Positions 45,978 to 56,046 of a stretch of DNA of 64,000 nt are shown in pieces. Every line of letters begins with the position of its first letter. Position 1 is the stretch's first letter. Under the pieces are notes generated by a model that worked only from the letters and a program-made list of their open reading frames with translations, did not search any database and was not told the DNA's origin. The position numbers were made by a program, and so were the translations under genes. This DNA comes from Flavobacterium nitratireducens (lineage in GTDB: Bacteria > Bacteroidota > Bacteroidia > Flavobacteriales > Flavobacteriaceae): positions 2,108,001-2,172,000 of the forward strand of contig NZ_CP121111.1 in assembly GCF_029625335.1 (NCBI RefSeq), given 5' to 3'.

Positions 45978-45985
45978 TATATTTG
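45978..45985 (+). promoter_or_regulatory. Promoter of the candidate small RNA
   Basis: TATATTTG matches TAnnTTTG. A TTG at 45953-45955 lies 22 nt upstream and may be the -33 element. Transcription would begin near 45991. Confidence 0.5.
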
Positions 45986-45990
45986 TAACA

Positions 45991-46098
45991 TCAAAACAAA
46001 AGGGGTGGTTTCCTTTTGGGTTATATAAAATAATAGTTTATAATTTTTTGGTTGGTTAATAGCATAAAAACTCAGTCATCATTTGACTGAGTTTTTTT
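45991..46098 (+). ncRNA. Candidate small RNA of about 108 nt
   Basis: A promoter-like TATATTTG at 45978 and a strong terminator at 46066-46098 frame a transcript that holds no ORF. Near the 5' end AAAAGG and CCTTTT can pair around GGTGGTTT. It might be an RNA of the Flavo-1 kind or a leader for DUF3108, but a second promoter box after the terminator argues for an independent transcript. No homologue is recognised. Confidence 0.42.
46066..46098 (+). terminator. Terminator of the candidate small RNA
   Basis: AAAAACTCAGTCA (46066-46078) pairs with TGACTGAGTTTTT (46084-46096) around a 5-nt loop and is followed by further Ts. It does not end a protein gene. Confidence 0.85.
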
Positions 46099-46105
46099 GT
46101 TTTAA

Positions 46106-46113
46106 TATCTTTG
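46106..46113 (+). promoter_or_regulatory. Promoter of DUF3108 and kynA
   Basis: TATCTTTG matches TAnnTTTG. TTG at 46083-46085 sits 20 nt upstream, in a good position for the -33 element, and lies inside the preceding terminator hairpin. The start codon is 46 bp downstream. Confidence 0.55.
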
Positions 46114-46159
46114 GAACAAAATTTGCAAATTCGATCAATAATAGAAAACTCAGTAAATT

Positions 46160-46923
46160 ATGAAAAAAATAATGTTACTCTTATTATTGATTTTGACCGT
46201 TAGTTTTGACTCTCGTTCTGATGACGCTTTTGATGTAGGTGAGTGGTTTAAATTTCGTATACATTACGGATTTGTAAATGCAGGATATGCTACTCTCGAA
46301 GTAAAAGATGCAGTCATAAACAATAGAAAAGTTTTTCATGTAGTAGGAAAAGGATATACTACTGGTGTTTCACGCTTTTTCTTCAAAGTTGTAGATATTT
46401 ACGAAAGTTATATAGACAAAGAAACGGGTAATCCATATCAATTTGTACGAAATATTAATGAAGGTGGCTACACTAAAAATCAAGAAGGCTTTTTTAATCA
46501 ACCATTACATAGGGTAACTGTAAAGGACTATAAAAATAAGACTGAAAAAACTTTTGTTGTTCCTAAAAACACACAGGATATTCTTTCCGCTTTTTACTAT
46601 TTACGTAATTATCCTACTATTGATAAAATAAGACCAGGTGAGTTTGTGGAAATCGATATGTTTTTTGATGACGAAACCACAAAATTTAAGTTAAAATTTA
46701 TGGGTCGTGAGGATATTAAAACTAAATTTGGAGTTGTATCTTCAATGATTTTTAGACCATTGGTTCAATCAGGTCGTGTTTTTAAAGAACAAGAAAGTTT
46801 AACTGTTTGGGTTTCAGATGACGAGAATAGATTGCCTATTCGCATCAAGGCAGATTTGGCTGTAGGTTCACTAAAAGCCGATTTGGATGCTTTCAAAGGA
46901 TTGAAAGCACCATTTAAAAATAA
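46160..46923 (+). CDS. DUF3108 domain protein, as read fused to tryptophan dioxygenase
   Basis: About 254 residues with a signal peptide (MKKIMLLLLLILTVSF). The DUF3108 pattern is FKFRIHYGFVNAGYATLEVK, then VGKGYTTGVSRFFFKV and KADLAVGSLKADLDAFKGLK. These are periplasmic or envelope proteins of unknown role. As read the frame has no stop after LKAPFK and runs on into the next gene. Adding one A to the five-A run at 46916-46920 creates TAA at 46921-46923, seven bases before the dioxygenase start. The fusion is therefore most likely an artefact. Confidence 0.8.
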
Positions 46924-46930
46924 AGAAATA

Positions 46931-47865
46931 ATGAATATTAACGAGAATACACTAAGTATTTTAAAGGAAATAGAACAAAAATACGATTCCATCAATCTAA
47001 AAACAGATACGCAATTAGAAGGATTGTTGTGGTCTAAACCTACTACTTATTGGGATTATATTCAAACAGACGCGTTGTTGAATTTACAAGTTCAAAAAAC
47101 AACACTTCCCGATGAAATGGTTTTTATTCTCTATCATCAAGTAAATGAATTAATATTCAAAATGATACTTTGGGAGATGAATCAAATTTCTTCCATGGTT
47201 ACTATTCAAGTTGATTTTTTTACCGACCGATTATCACGTATAAGTCGCTATTTTGATATGCTTTCTACTTCATTTACTATCATGGAAAATGGTATGGATG
47301 TAGATCAGTATATGAAATTTAGAAATACACTTACTCCAGCTAGTGGATTTCAAAGTGCTCAATATCGTTTAATAGAATTTTGCGCTACTGATTTAGTTAA
47401 TTTGATAGATAATCGTTTTATAGCTAGTTACAATGATACTATTTCTAATGAAGAAGCGTTTGAAGTTTTGTATTGGCAAGCAGCTGGTAAAGATTATCAA
47501 ACAGGAAAAAAGACGTATACTTTAGAAGCATTTGAAAAAAATACAAAACGGTATTTTTAGAATATATGGAAGCCTGTAAATTAGTTAATATTTGGCAAAA
47601 ATATAAACAATTACCAGTTGAAGATCAAGAGTCAACTGCTTTGAAGGAAGCTATGAGGCATTTAGATTATACGGTTAACATAACTTGGGTTATGAAACAT
47701 CTAAATGTAGCCATAAAGTATATTGATCAAAGTGGTATGGGTGACGGTGAAGCAACCGGAGGTAGTGATTGGAGAAAATATATGCATCCAAAATATCAAA
47801 AAAGAATATTTTTTCCAGAATTATGGTCTGAGATTGAATTAGAAAATTGGGGTCAAGAACAATAA
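46931..47865 (+). pseudogene. kynA: Tryptophan 2,3-dioxygenase, frameshifted
   Basis: Heme dioxygenase that opens the indole ring of tryptophan to N-formylkynurenine. Family motifs: PTTYWDYIQTDALLNLQ, then EMVFILYHQVNELIFKM (heme region), LTPASGFQSAQYRLIEF, and in the second frame EAMRHLDYTVNITWVMKH and GEATGGSDWRKY. The frame breaks in the seven-A run at 47535-47541; adding one A joins LEAFEK to KYKTVFLEYMEACKL and gives a normal 311 residues. It is the first enzyme of the route that nbaC serves near the start of the window. Confidence 0.92.
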
Positions 47866-47898
47866 AGTTTTATGTAGAATTGAATAAATTGAAAAAGT

Positions 47899-49131
47899 TT
47901 GAAATACGTTTTAACATTTATAATTGCACTAACACTAGTAGTATCTTGTAAAAATTCGGATAAGGAAACGGAAGCTAAAAATTTGGTTAAGAAATCAGCT
48001 CCAGAAAAAGACAAGTCTGATTTTGGGTTTAATTTTTCCGATTTTAATGTTGTTCAGGATACTGTTAGAAAAGGAGATACTTTTGGAATAATTATAAATA
48101 AACAAAATATTGGAGAGCGAAAAATTCATGAAATTGTAAGTAGTATTAAAGATACTTTTGATGTGCGATCCATTAGGCCTAATAAAGCCTTTACAATGTT
48201 GCGTTCTAAGGATAAAACCAATAAACTTCAGGTTTTTGTTTACCAACCAAATGATTTAATGTATTATGTTTTTGATCTTCGTGATTCACTAGTCGTTGCT
48301 CATAAAAAAGTGAGGCCAGTTAGCTATAAACGAAGAGTAATAACTGGAGTCTTAAAAGGATCTTTGTCTGAGACGTTATCTAATGCAGGAGTTGAAGCTA
48401 ATTTAGCTAATCAAATTACAAAAATATACTCATGGTCTATCGACTTTTTTAAATTAAAAAAAGGAGACCGTTTTGGAATTGCTTTTAATGAACGTTACAT
48501 TAACGATACGGTATATAACGGTGTTAGTAATATTGAGGCGGCCTTTTTTGAATACAAAGGAAAAATTATGTATGCTTTCCCTTTTGTTCAAAATGAATCA
48601 TCTGGAAAAGTTGAATACTATGACGAAGAAGGGAAAACAATGAAAAACTTTTTCTTGAAATCGCCTATTAAGTTTAGCCGAATTACATCAAGATTTTCCA
48701 TGAATAGATTTCATCCGGTACAACATCGTTGGAAAGCTCATAAAGGAACAGATTATGCTGCGCCTAGAGGAACGCCTATTATGACAACTGCTTCTGGTGT
48801 TGTTGAAAAAACGGGTTATACAGCAGGAAATGGAAATTTTGTAAAAGTAAAACACAACGGTACCTATGCAACCCAATATTTACACATGTCTAAGATTTTA
48901 GTTAGACGTGGTCAGAGAGTCAATCAAGGTGATGTCATTGGAAGAGTAGGGAGTACAGGTTTAGCATCAGGACCACACGTTTGTTATCGTTTTTGGAAAA
49001 ATGGGGTGCAAGTAGATGCTTTAAAATTAAAATTGCCTACTGGGACTCCAATGGAAGGAAGAAATAAAGCTCGATTTATGAAAATGATGGAACCTTTAAA
49101 ACGTGAATTAGATAGTATAGGAAACCTCTAA
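47899..49131 (+). CDS. M23 family peptidoglycan DD-metallopeptidase, lipoprotein
   Basis: A 410-residue envelope protein. The start is TTG at 47899; no in-frame ATG is near, and a 1-base T insertion close by could hide a longer start. The leader MKYVLTFIIALTLVVSC has a lipobox. A LysM-like or OapA-like middle part leads to the M23 domain (residues 280-380) with HKGTDYAAPRGTPI (His and Asp ligands) and YLHMSK. The usual HxH motif reads GPHVCYRF, so the second His is Cys. Confidence 0.88.
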   Translation: MKYVLTFIIALTLVVSCKNSDKETEAKNLVKKSAPEKDKSDFGFNFSDFNVVQDTVRKGDTFGIIINKQNIGERKIHEIVSSIKDTFDVRSIRPNKAFTMLRSKDKTNKLQVFVYQPNDLMYYVFDLRDSLVVAHKKVRPVSYKRRVITGVLKGSLSETLSNAGVEANLANQITKIYSWSIDFFKLKKGDRFGIAFNERYINDTVYNGVSNIEAAFFEYKGKIMYAFPFVQNESSGKVEYYDEEGKTMKNFFLKSPIKFSRITSRFSMNRFHPVQHRWKAHKGTDYAAPRGTPIMTTASGVVEKTGYTAGNGNFVKVKHNGTYATQYLHMSKILVRRGQRVNQGDVIGRVGSTGLASGPHVCYRFWKNGVQVDALKLKLPTGTPMEGRNKARFMKMMEPLKRELDSIGNL

Positions 49132-49305
49132 TCGAATCTATTGAAGTTGAAAATTTAAAGGAGAAAGAGTTGGGTATTCAATTCTTTCTCCTAATTTTTT
49201 ATAAAAATAATTTACAGATGTGTTATATAGTTGTAAAGCACTCGATAAATACAACTAATTTGAGTATTTTTACGGCCATCTAAAAAACTAAAAAACAAAA
49301 AATAA

Positions 49306-50949
49306 ATGGCTTTAAGTACTTTAAACCCAAAACAAACTGCTTCATGGAAGAAGCTGGAACAACATTTTGAAAAATTGCAAAATGTTACGATGCAAGAAAT
49401 GTTTAAAGAAGATGCAACAAGAGCAGAGAAATTTAGTATTCTTTGGAATGAATTTTTGATCGATTATTCTAAAAATATCATTAATCAAGAAACAATGAAT
49501 TTGTTACTTGAATTAGTAAACGAAATGGGTCTTAAAGATGGGATTCAAGAATATTTTGAGGGAGGAATTATCAATCAAACAGAGGGAAGAGCAGTTTTGC
49601 ACACTGCTTTACGTGCCAAAGAATCGGCTGTGATTAATGTAAATGGAGTGAATGTAGTTCCTGAAGTTTATGAAGTTAAAAACAAGATTAAAACTTTTAC
49701 AAACGAAATTACTTCAGGTGTAAAAACAGGATATACAGGTAAAGCTTTTACCGATGTTGTGAACATAGGTATTGGTGGTTCAGATTTAGGACCAGCAATG
49801 GTGGTAGAAGCATTGAAATATTATAAAAACGACTTGGATGTTCATTTTGTGTCTAATGTTGATGGAGATCATGTTCAAGAAGTAATAAAAAAATTAAATC
49901 CAGAAACAACTCTTTTTGTTATCGTTTCTAAAACATTTACAACTCAGGAAACTTTGAGTAATTCTGAGACTATTAAAAAATGGTTTTTACAATCGGCTAA
50001 GCAACAAGATATAGCCAAACATTTTGTGGCTGTTTCTACAAATTTGCAAAAAGTAACAGAATTTGGTATCAATCCTGATAATGTGTTTCCAATGTGGGAT
50101 TGGGTTGGTGGACGTTTTTCACTTTGGAGTGCCGTTGGATTGTCAATTAGTTTAGCGGTTGGATTTGATAATTTCGAATCTCTATTAAATGGGGCTAACG
50201 AAATGGACGAACATTTCAAAACTGCTGATTTTGATGAAAATATACCAGTTGTCTTGGCTTTATTAAGTGTTTGGTATAACAATTTCTTTGGAGCCGAAAG
50301 TGAAGCCTTGATTCCGTATACCCAATACTTGCAAAAATTAGCACCTTACTTGCAACAAGGAACAATGGAGAGCAATGGTAAAAGTGTAGGTCGTGATGGT
50401 AAAGCAGTAGATTATCAAACAGGAACAATTATTTGGGGAGAGCCTGGAACCAATGCTCAACACGCCTTTTTTCAATTAATTCACCAAGGGACAAAGCTAA
50501 TTCCTACTGATTTTATTGGTTATGTTCAGCCTTTGTATGGAGATAACAATCATCATGATAAATTAATGTCTAACTTTTTTGCGCAAACAGAAGCTTTGTT
50601 AAACGGAAAAGAGGAAGCAAAAGTTCAAGCTGAATTTGATAAACAAGGCTTATCAGCAGAGGCTGCTCAATTTTTATTGCCATTTAAAGTGTTTTCAGGT
50701 AATAAACCAACAAATACTTTCTTGATTCAAAAATTAACTCCAAAATCTCTTGGTTCATTAATTTCATTATATGAACATAAGATTTTTGTACAAGGATTTA
50801 TCTGGAATATTTTCAGTTATGATCAATGGGGAGTTGAATTAGGAAAACAATTAGCCAATTCGATTTTAGATGAAATTAATTCGAATGATGTGAAAAATCA
50901 TGACAGTTCAACTACTTCTTTATTACGTCATTTTTTAAGAAATAAATAA
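49306..50949 (+). CDS. pgi: Glucose-6-phosphate isomerase
   Basis: A 547-residue enzyme interconverting glucose 6-phosphate and fructose 6-phosphate. The start MALSTLNPKQTASWKKL fits the family. Motifs: NIGIGGSDLGPAMV, then SKTFTTQETL, VGGRFSLWSAVGL, MESNGKSVG, GEPGTNAQHAFFQLIHQG and the C-terminal VELGKQLA. It stands alone, followed by a terminator. Confidence 0.97.
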   Translation: MALSTLNPKQTASWKKLEQHFEKLQNVTMQEMFKEDATRAEKFSILWNEFLIDYSKNIINQETMNLLLELVNEMGLKDGIQEYFEGGIINQTEGRAVLHTALRAKESAVINVNGVNVVPEVYEVKNKIKTFTNEITSGVKTGYTGKAFTDVVNIGIGGSDLGPAMVVEALKYYKNDLDVHFVSNVDGDHVQEVIKKLNPETTLFVIVSKTFTTQETLSNSETIKKWFLQSAKQQDIAKHFVAVSTNLQKVTEFGINPDNVFPMWDWVGGRFSLWSAVGLSISLAVGFDNFESLLNGANEMDEHFKTADFDENIPVVLALLSVWYNNFFGAESEALIPYTQYLQKLAPYLQQGTMESNGKSVGRDGKAVDYQTGTIIWGEPGTNAQHAFFQLIHQGTKLIPTDFIGYVQPLYGDNNHHDKLMSNFFAQTEALLNGKEEAKVQAEFDKQGLSAEAAQFLLPFKVFSGNKPTNTFLIQKLTPKSLGSLISLYEHKIFVQGFIWNIFSYDQWGVELGKQLANSILDEINSNDVKNHDSSTTSLLRHFLRNK

Positions 50950-51019
50950 CATATCATTGTTTTTGTTGTAAGTATTTGATTTTCAATACTTATTTTTAAA
51001 AACGATAAATTGCATTAGT

Positions 51020-51057
51020 AAAAACCTCATTAGCTTTTAGTTATATGAGGTTTTTTT
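51020..51057 (+). terminator. Terminator after pgi
   Basis: AAAACCTCAT (51021-51030) pairs with ATGAGGTTTT (51045-51054) around a 14-nt loop and is followed by Ts. Confidence 0.85.
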
Positions 51058-51099
51058 CATCCCTTTTTGTTTATATTTGTTAAAAAAACATTCAAAAAC

Positions 51100-51525
51100 A
51101 TGTACGCATTTATTCAAAAGTTTCATTCTGGTTGGGCTTATTTAGCACTTTTATTATTAGTAATTGCAGTAGTCAATGCTTTAATTGGTTTCACTTCTAC
51201 GAAAGAGTTTACGGCTAAAGATAGAAAGATTGCAATTTTTGGATTAATTGGAACTCATACACAATTATTAATTGGTTTGATTTTATATTTTGTTTCTCCT
51301 CTAGGACTTGATTCATTTGGGCAAATGTCAGATAAAATGTTGCGTTTAACTTCATTAGAGCATCCGTTAATCAATTTAATTGCGATTACTTTGATTACAA
51401 TTGGATGGTCAAAACATAAAAAATTAACGACAAGCAAATCAAAATTTAAAACTTTTTCTATTTTTTACGGATTAGGATTAGTGCTTATACTAAGTAGGAT
51501 CCCATGGTCGTTATGGTTTAAATAA
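51100..51525 (+). CDS. Small four-helix membrane protein (cytochrome b-like annotation)
   Basis: A 141-residue integral membrane protein with four hydrophobic helices; ATG 51100 begins MYAFIQKFHSGWAYLAL. Histidines fall at helix ends (KFHSGW, IGTHTQLL, LEHPLI, WSKHKK), a pattern that has led to the label cytochrome b in some genomes. Heme binding is not shown. A TATATTTG box lies at 51072-51079. Confidence 0.78.
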   Translation: MYAFIQKFHSGWAYLALLLLVIAVVNALIGFTSTKEFTAKDRKIAIFGLIGTHTQLLIGLILYFVSPLGLDSFGQMSDKMLRLTSLEHPLINLIAITLITIGWSKHKKLTTSKSKFKTFSIFYGLGLVLILSRIPWSLWFK

Positions 51526-51530
51526 AACTT

Positions 51531-51558
51531 AAAAAAAGTCCTGAAAAGGGCTTTTTTT
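51531..51558 (+). terminator. Terminator after the membrane protein gene
   Basis: AAAAAAAGTCC and GGGCTTTTTTT form a compact hairpin with a TGAAAA loop and one G-T pair. It ends the four-helix protein gene before rlpA. Confidence 0.8.
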
Positions 51559-51608
51559 ATCGAGGTATAGTTTTTGTTTTAAATAAGATTCGAACTAAAA
51601 AGGTTAAT

Positions 51609-52112
51609 ATGAAAAAATCAATTACACTATTTTTTTTATTTCTTTCGGTTGTTTTGGTTAATGCTCAATCATCAAAATCAACGCTGCAAAAGTCTCCTGT
51701 GAAAAAAAATATAGAAGCAAAAGATACAGTAGATAAAAAAATCTCTTTTAATTTAAAAAAAGGAATCCTTAAGGATACAATTTCATCAATTGAACCGCCA
51801 CGTAAATTAAAATTGTATAAAAAAAGTGTACATGCTTCTTATTATGCAGATAAATTTAATGGAAAACGTACCACCAGTGGTGTGAGATTTAGCAACAGCG
51901 GTTATACGGCAGCGCACAAGAAATTTCCTTTCGGGACTAAATTGAAAATTACCAATGAATCCAATGGTAAGTCAGTGATTGTTGAGGTTATTGACAGAGG
52001 ACCTTTTGTAAGATCAAGAGAAATTGATTTGACAAAAAGAGCTTTCATGGAAATTGCAACTAATAAAGGAACGGGTTCAATGATCGTAACTATTGAAGAA
52101 ATTGTAGATTAA
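51609..52112 (+). CDS. RlpA-like double-psi beta-barrel protein
   Basis: A 167-residue secreted protein with signal peptide ending VLVNAQ. After a Lys-rich linker, residues 75-165 form the RlpA domain: ASYYADKFNGKRTTSG, then AAHKKFPFGTKLKIT and VIDRGPFVRSREIDLTKRAF with the conserved Asp. Septal RlpA enzymes are lytic transglycosylases acting on stripped glycan strands. There is no SPOR domain here, so septal targeting is uncertain. Confidence 0.9.
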   Translation: MKKSITLFFLFLSVVLVNAQSSKSTLQKSPVKKNIEAKDTVDKKISFNLKKGILKDTISSIEPPRKLKLYKKSVHASYYADKFNGKRTTSGVRFSNSGYTAAHKKFPFGTKLKITNESNGKSVIVEVIDRGPFVRSREIDLTKRAFMEIATNKGTGSMIVTIEEIVD

Positions 52113-52113
52113 T

Positions 52114-52581
52114 TTACCAACTTTTAAAAGGATTTTTGCTTAAATACGAATTATAATAACGCTTGTCATTAGTTACTTCTTCACCTAACCAAGTAGGTCT
52201 TTCAAAATTTTCATCTTCCGATTGCAATTCAATCTCCGCCATTTCAAGACCTTCATTTTCGCCGTAAAACTCATCTATTTCAAAAACATGAGATCCTGAT
52301 TTTACTTCAAAACGAGTTTTGTCAATAACTCCTTTTTCGCATAACAATAATAATTTTTCGGCTTCATCAACAGGAATCTCTTTTTCCCATTCAAAACGCG
52401 ATATACCTGAAGTATTTGAAATTCCTTTTACCGTAATATAGGCCTTATCTTCTTTTATTCGGATTCGAACACTGCGTTCAGGATTTGAACTCAAATAGCC
52501 TTGAATAATTCTTTTTTTAGAAAAGGCTTCTTTTTTGTAAGCGTCAGAATTGACTAAAAATTTTCGTTCTATTTCTATCAT
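52114..52581 (-). CDS. CYTH domain protein (triphosphate tunnel metalloenzyme family)
   Basis: A 155-residue protein starting MIEIERKFLV, the EIERK signature of the CYTH/TTM superfamily that binds triphosphates. Later conserved parts are SVRIRIKEDKAYITVKG and FEIDEFYGENEGLEMAEIEL. Bacterial members are often inorganic triphosphatases; the substrate is not known here. Confidence 0.92.
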   Translation of the reverse strand: MIEIERKFLVNSDAYKKEAFSKKRIIQGYLSSNPERSVRIRIKEDKAYITVKGISNTSGISRFEWEKEIPVDEAEKLLLLCEKGVIDKTRFEVKSGSHVFEIDEFYGENEGLEMAEIELQSEDENFERPTWLGEEVTNDKRYYNSYLSKNPFKSW

Positions 52582-52814
52582 TTTGACCGTTTTTAGTGTT
52601 GTTTTCTAAATTCTTTTTTTGGGGTAAGAAATCTGGTGTAAAGATACTTTTTTTCTATTCCTATGTATTTTATATACATAAATTAAAGTACTGTTATTGT
52701 CTCCTTTTCTTTTTAAAGTAGATTATAAAACAGCTTTCGGTGTTTTTTTTATGATATAGTTAGAGCTTTTTCAAGGGGTGATTTGTATTTTTACAGGAAT
52801 TGAATTGATAAATT

Positions 52815-54899
52815 ATGCCGCTTTTTAAAGTAAAGAATAAACCATCGTTACAGGAGTTGTTAACTGATTTTTTCGATAGAAGTCAGTTATGGCTTGAGGA
52901 AAAAGACAATTTGGAGCCTTTAATTGAATTGGTTCAATTGATTCGTCCTTTGAAGATTAGAAATTTACAAATAGTAGATTTGGAGCCTCTTATTACTCTG
53001 TTAAAGGATAATCCGTCTTATAGAGATGCTTTTTCTTTCTATTTGAAAGATATTCTTGAAGACAGGAAGTTTAATAAAATTTTTTCGGATGCGGCTATTT
53101 TACAAGATGTAGATTTTGTATTCGAAGTTAGAAAAAGAATTATCGCCAAATTTTTACCTTATCAACCTGAGAAGGAAACTTTAGAATATGTTTTAAATCA
53201 GGTGTTTTATCTGGCTAATGATGGGGTTTGGATTGATAAAATTCCTTTACATCAGTTGCATGAATTGTATGATCTCTTTGGGTTTACTTCCATGTATGAA
53301 AGTGTTACACTAAATTCGGCTTTATCAGAGGTGTTAACAGCTATGCACTTAATCACTCAGCGCATTAGTGGTCGTGCAATGGAGACGGATGTAATTAAGA
53401 TGGTTCCAGAATTTGATGGTTTAGAAAGTCCTTTTTCGGCATTTGAAAAAGAATTGTTTTTAATCGAAGATCAAATCAAAAATTTAGAAAAGCATTATGT
53501 TGATTCTGATGATTTGTCTTTTGCTCAATTAATTGTTTTACTCAAACAATGTGAAGAGTTTGTAGAAAAAGCTTTTCGTAATAGTTCAAAATATGGAATT
53601 TCCCTTCGTGTAAATCAAAATTTATTAAAAATTAAGCAGCAATTAGAAAGGCTTAAGTTTCTAATTTCATTGTTAAAAGTAGAGAAGGAAGAAGATAAAA
53701 AAATCAATGGAATTTTAATGGGCTTACAGTTAATTAAGTTCAATTGTTATAAAAACAATGTGCGGCAGTTTATAGCCGAAAGCATTCAGTTGATTTCTTA
53801 TGAAATTACCCAGCATACAGCTAAAACAGGCGAAAAATATATTACAGAGAATCGTAATGAATATTTCAAAATGTTTTGGAATGCCTCAGGTGGCGGAATA
53901 ATTGTTGGTTTTTTGTGTATTATCAAAATTTTACTTTCTAAAGTCGATACAAGTATTTTTGGTCATGCTTTCTTGTATAGTATGAATTATGCATTAGGTT
54001 TCATCGCTATTTATTTAATGGGCTATACATTAGCAACAAAACAACCAGCTATGACAGCTTCTGCATTAATCAAAGCTTTAGAGGAAGGAATGTCTAAACA
54101 GGGGAATAATACGCAAAAATATAATGCATTTGCAATTCTTTTTGCTCGGGTTTTTAGGTCTCAATTTATAGCATTTATAGGGAATGTAATTTTGGCATTT
54201 CCAGTTTCTTTATTAGGGATTTGGCTTATTGATTATTCATTAGGTTATAATATTGCTTCCAGTAAATGGCAAACCCTCTTAAGTGATTTGAGTCCTGTAC
54301 ATTCATTAGCTATTTTTCATGCGGCAATTGCAGGACTGTTTTTGTTTTTATCGGGAATTATTTCTGGAAGTGTAGCGAATAGGGATAAACACAATCAGGT
54401 TTATTTTAGAATTGCGGAACATCCTTTGTTGAAAAAGAGTTTTGGAAAGAAAAGAACGCTGAAATTTTCTGCTTTGTATGAGAAAAAATGGGCAGGCATT
54501 GTTTCTAATTTTTGGTTTGGTGTTTTTATGGGTAGTACTTCTGCTTTGGGACTTTTTTTCGGATTAAATCTTGATATTAGACATATTACTTTTGCTAGTG
54601 GTAATTTAGCATTGGCATTGTATGGCGCCAATTATCAGGTTAGTGATACCATGTTGTTTTGGGGGATTTTTGGAATTGGAGTTATAGGATTGGTTAATTT
54701 TATGGTTAGTTTCACTTTGTCTTTAGGGTTAGCATTTCGCTCTAGAGCAATACCTCTATCAGAACTTCGTTTTATTTCATCTTCCATTTGGAGTCATTTT
54801 AAATCCAGACCTTTTAGTTTCTTTTTTCCAATGGAGCAAAAAGTAAAAACAGAAGTTATTGAAAATTATTTGCAAACAAAGAAAGATACAAGCCATTGA
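52815..54899 (+). CDS. Gcr-type (SpecificRecomb) integral membrane protein
   Basis: A 694-residue protein with a soluble helical first half and six or more membrane helices in the second (e.g. [87 protein letters not shown]). The family is named site-specific recombinase (Gcr) after a neisserial gene. The visible membrane topology and the lack of a recombinase active site argue against a direct recombinase role. True function unknown. It precedes dinB by 10 bp. Confidence 0.82.
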   Translation: MPLFKVKNKPSLQELLTDFFDRSQLWLEEKDNLEPLIELVQLIRPLKIRNLQIVDLEPLITLLKDNPSYRDAFSFYLKDILEDRKFNKIFSDAAILQDVDFVFEVRKRIIAKFLPYQPEKETLEYVLNQVFYLANDGVWIDKIPLHQLHELYDLFGFTSMYESVTLNSALSEVLTAMHLITQRISGRAMETDVIKMVPEFDGLESPFSAFEKELFLIEDQIKNLEKHYVDSDDLSFAQLIVLLKQCEEFVEKAFRNSSKYGISLRVNQNLLKIKQQLERLKFLISLLKVEKEEDKKINGILMGLQLIKFNCYKNNVRQFIAESIQLISYEITQHTAKTGEKYITENRNEYFKMFWNASGGGIIVGFLCIIKILLSKVDTSIFGHAFLYSMNYALGFIAIYLMGYTLATKQPAMTASALIKALEEGMSKQGNNTQKYNAFAILFARVFRSQFIAFIGNVILAFPVSLLGIWLIDYSLGYNIASSKWQTLLSDLSPVHSLAIFHAAIAGLFLFLSGIISGSVANRDKHNQVYFRIAEHPLLKKSFGKKRTLKFSALYEKKWAGIVSNFWFGVFMGSTSALGLFFGLNLDIRHITFASGNLALALYGANYQVSDTMLFWGIFGIGVIGLVNFMVSFTLSLGLAFRSRAIPLSELRFISSSIWSHFKSRPFSFFFPMEQKVKTEVIENYLQTKKDTSH

Positions 54900-54909
54900 T
54901 TTTTTTAAG

Positions 54910-55994
54910 ATGCAAGAATTTAATCCCAACAGAAAAATAATACATATCGATATGGATGCTTTTTTTGCTTCGGTGGAGCAAATGGATAATCCAGAATTGA
55001 GAGGGAAACCTATTGCTGTTGGTGGTTCAGAAAACAGGGGTGTAGTTGCTGCGGCAAGTTATGAAGCTAGAAAATTTGGTGTTCGAAGTGCTATAAGTGG
55101 AAGTTTAGCAAAAGAAATTGTCCGGAATTAATTTTTGTAAGACCAAGATTTGAACGGTATAAAGAAATTTCGAATCAAATTCATAAAATTTTCAGAGAAT
55201 ATACTGATTTAGTTGAACCTCTTTCTTTAGATGAAGCCTATTTAGACGTAACTCAAAATAAGAAAGGGAATCCAAGCGCTAGTTTATTAGCTCAAGAAAT
55301 TAGAAATCGCATCTATAATGAAGTTGGTTTAACTGCCTCGGCGGGTATTTCTATTAATAAATTTGTCGCAAAAATAGCCAGTGATTATAATAAACCTAAT
55401 GGTCAAAAAACAGTAACTCCTGAGGAAATAATTCCTTTTTTAGAAGCTTTACCTATTCGAAAATTTTATGGAGTAGGCAAAGTGACTACCGAGAAAATGT
55501 ATCAACTAGGGATTTTTACGGGATTAGAATTGAAAAGTAAATCATTAGAGTTTCTTGAGAAACATTTTGGAAAATCAGGACAATACTATTACAATGTAGT
55601 TAGGGGTATTCATAATAGCGAAGTTAAACCGACTCGTATTGCCAAATCTGTAGCCGCAGAGCATACTTTTGATGTTAATTTGTCTTCGGAGGTATTTATG
55701 TTGGAGCAATTAGAACTCATTGCTAATAGTTTAGAAAGAAGACTCAAAAAGCACAATGTTTCAGGTAAGACTGTAACATTAAAAATAAAGTATAGTGATT
55801 TTACACAGCAAACTCGAAGTAAAACGTTGCCTTATTTTATTGCTGACAAAGGGTTAATTCTGGAAATAGTAAAAGAGTTGTTGTATCAAGAACGAATGAA
55901 AGATTCGGTTAGATTACTGGGGATCTCAATGAGTAATTTAAATACGGAAGTCAAGAAAGCAGTAGTAGCTGTGCAATTGAAATTTAATTTCTAA
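54910..55994 (+). pseudogene. dinB: DNA polymerase IV, frameshifted
   Basis: Y-family translesion polymerase. The palm motif is [14 protein letters not shown] with metal Asp and steric gate Phe, followed by [17 protein letters not shown]. In the second frame come SLDEAYLDVT with the Asp-Glu pair, SAGISINKFVAKIASD and the finger and little-finger parts. The break is at the four-A run 55110-55113; adding one A gives [20 protein letters not shown] and 361 residues. ATG 54910 is chosen over an in-frame one at 54859 that lies inside the preceding gene. Confidence 0.92.
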
Positions 55995-56000
55995 AAAAAG

Positions 56001-56026
56001 AAAACCCTTCTGAGAAAGAAGGGTTT
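56001..56026. terminator. Terminator between dinB and the BI-1 gene
   Basis: AAACCCTTCT (56002-56011) and AGAAGGGTTT (56016-56025) form a perfect 10-bp stem around GAGA. It serves the convergent pair. Confidence 0.82.
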
Positions 56027-56046
56027 GTAATGATATAGGAGGTCAA

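Larger units (their letters stand above)
45731..46159. other. Intergenic spacer holding a putative RNA gene
   Basis: A 429-bp spacer. The first 240 bp are A/T rich without visible structure. The rest contains promoter-like boxes at 45978 and 46106, a short structured segment and a terminator at 46066-46098, all listed separately. Confidence 0.6.

Noticed and set aside
52815-54899. A mobile element encoding a recombinase
   Set aside because: The product is a multi-pass membrane protein without tyrosine or serine recombinase residues, and no attachment sites or repeats flank it.
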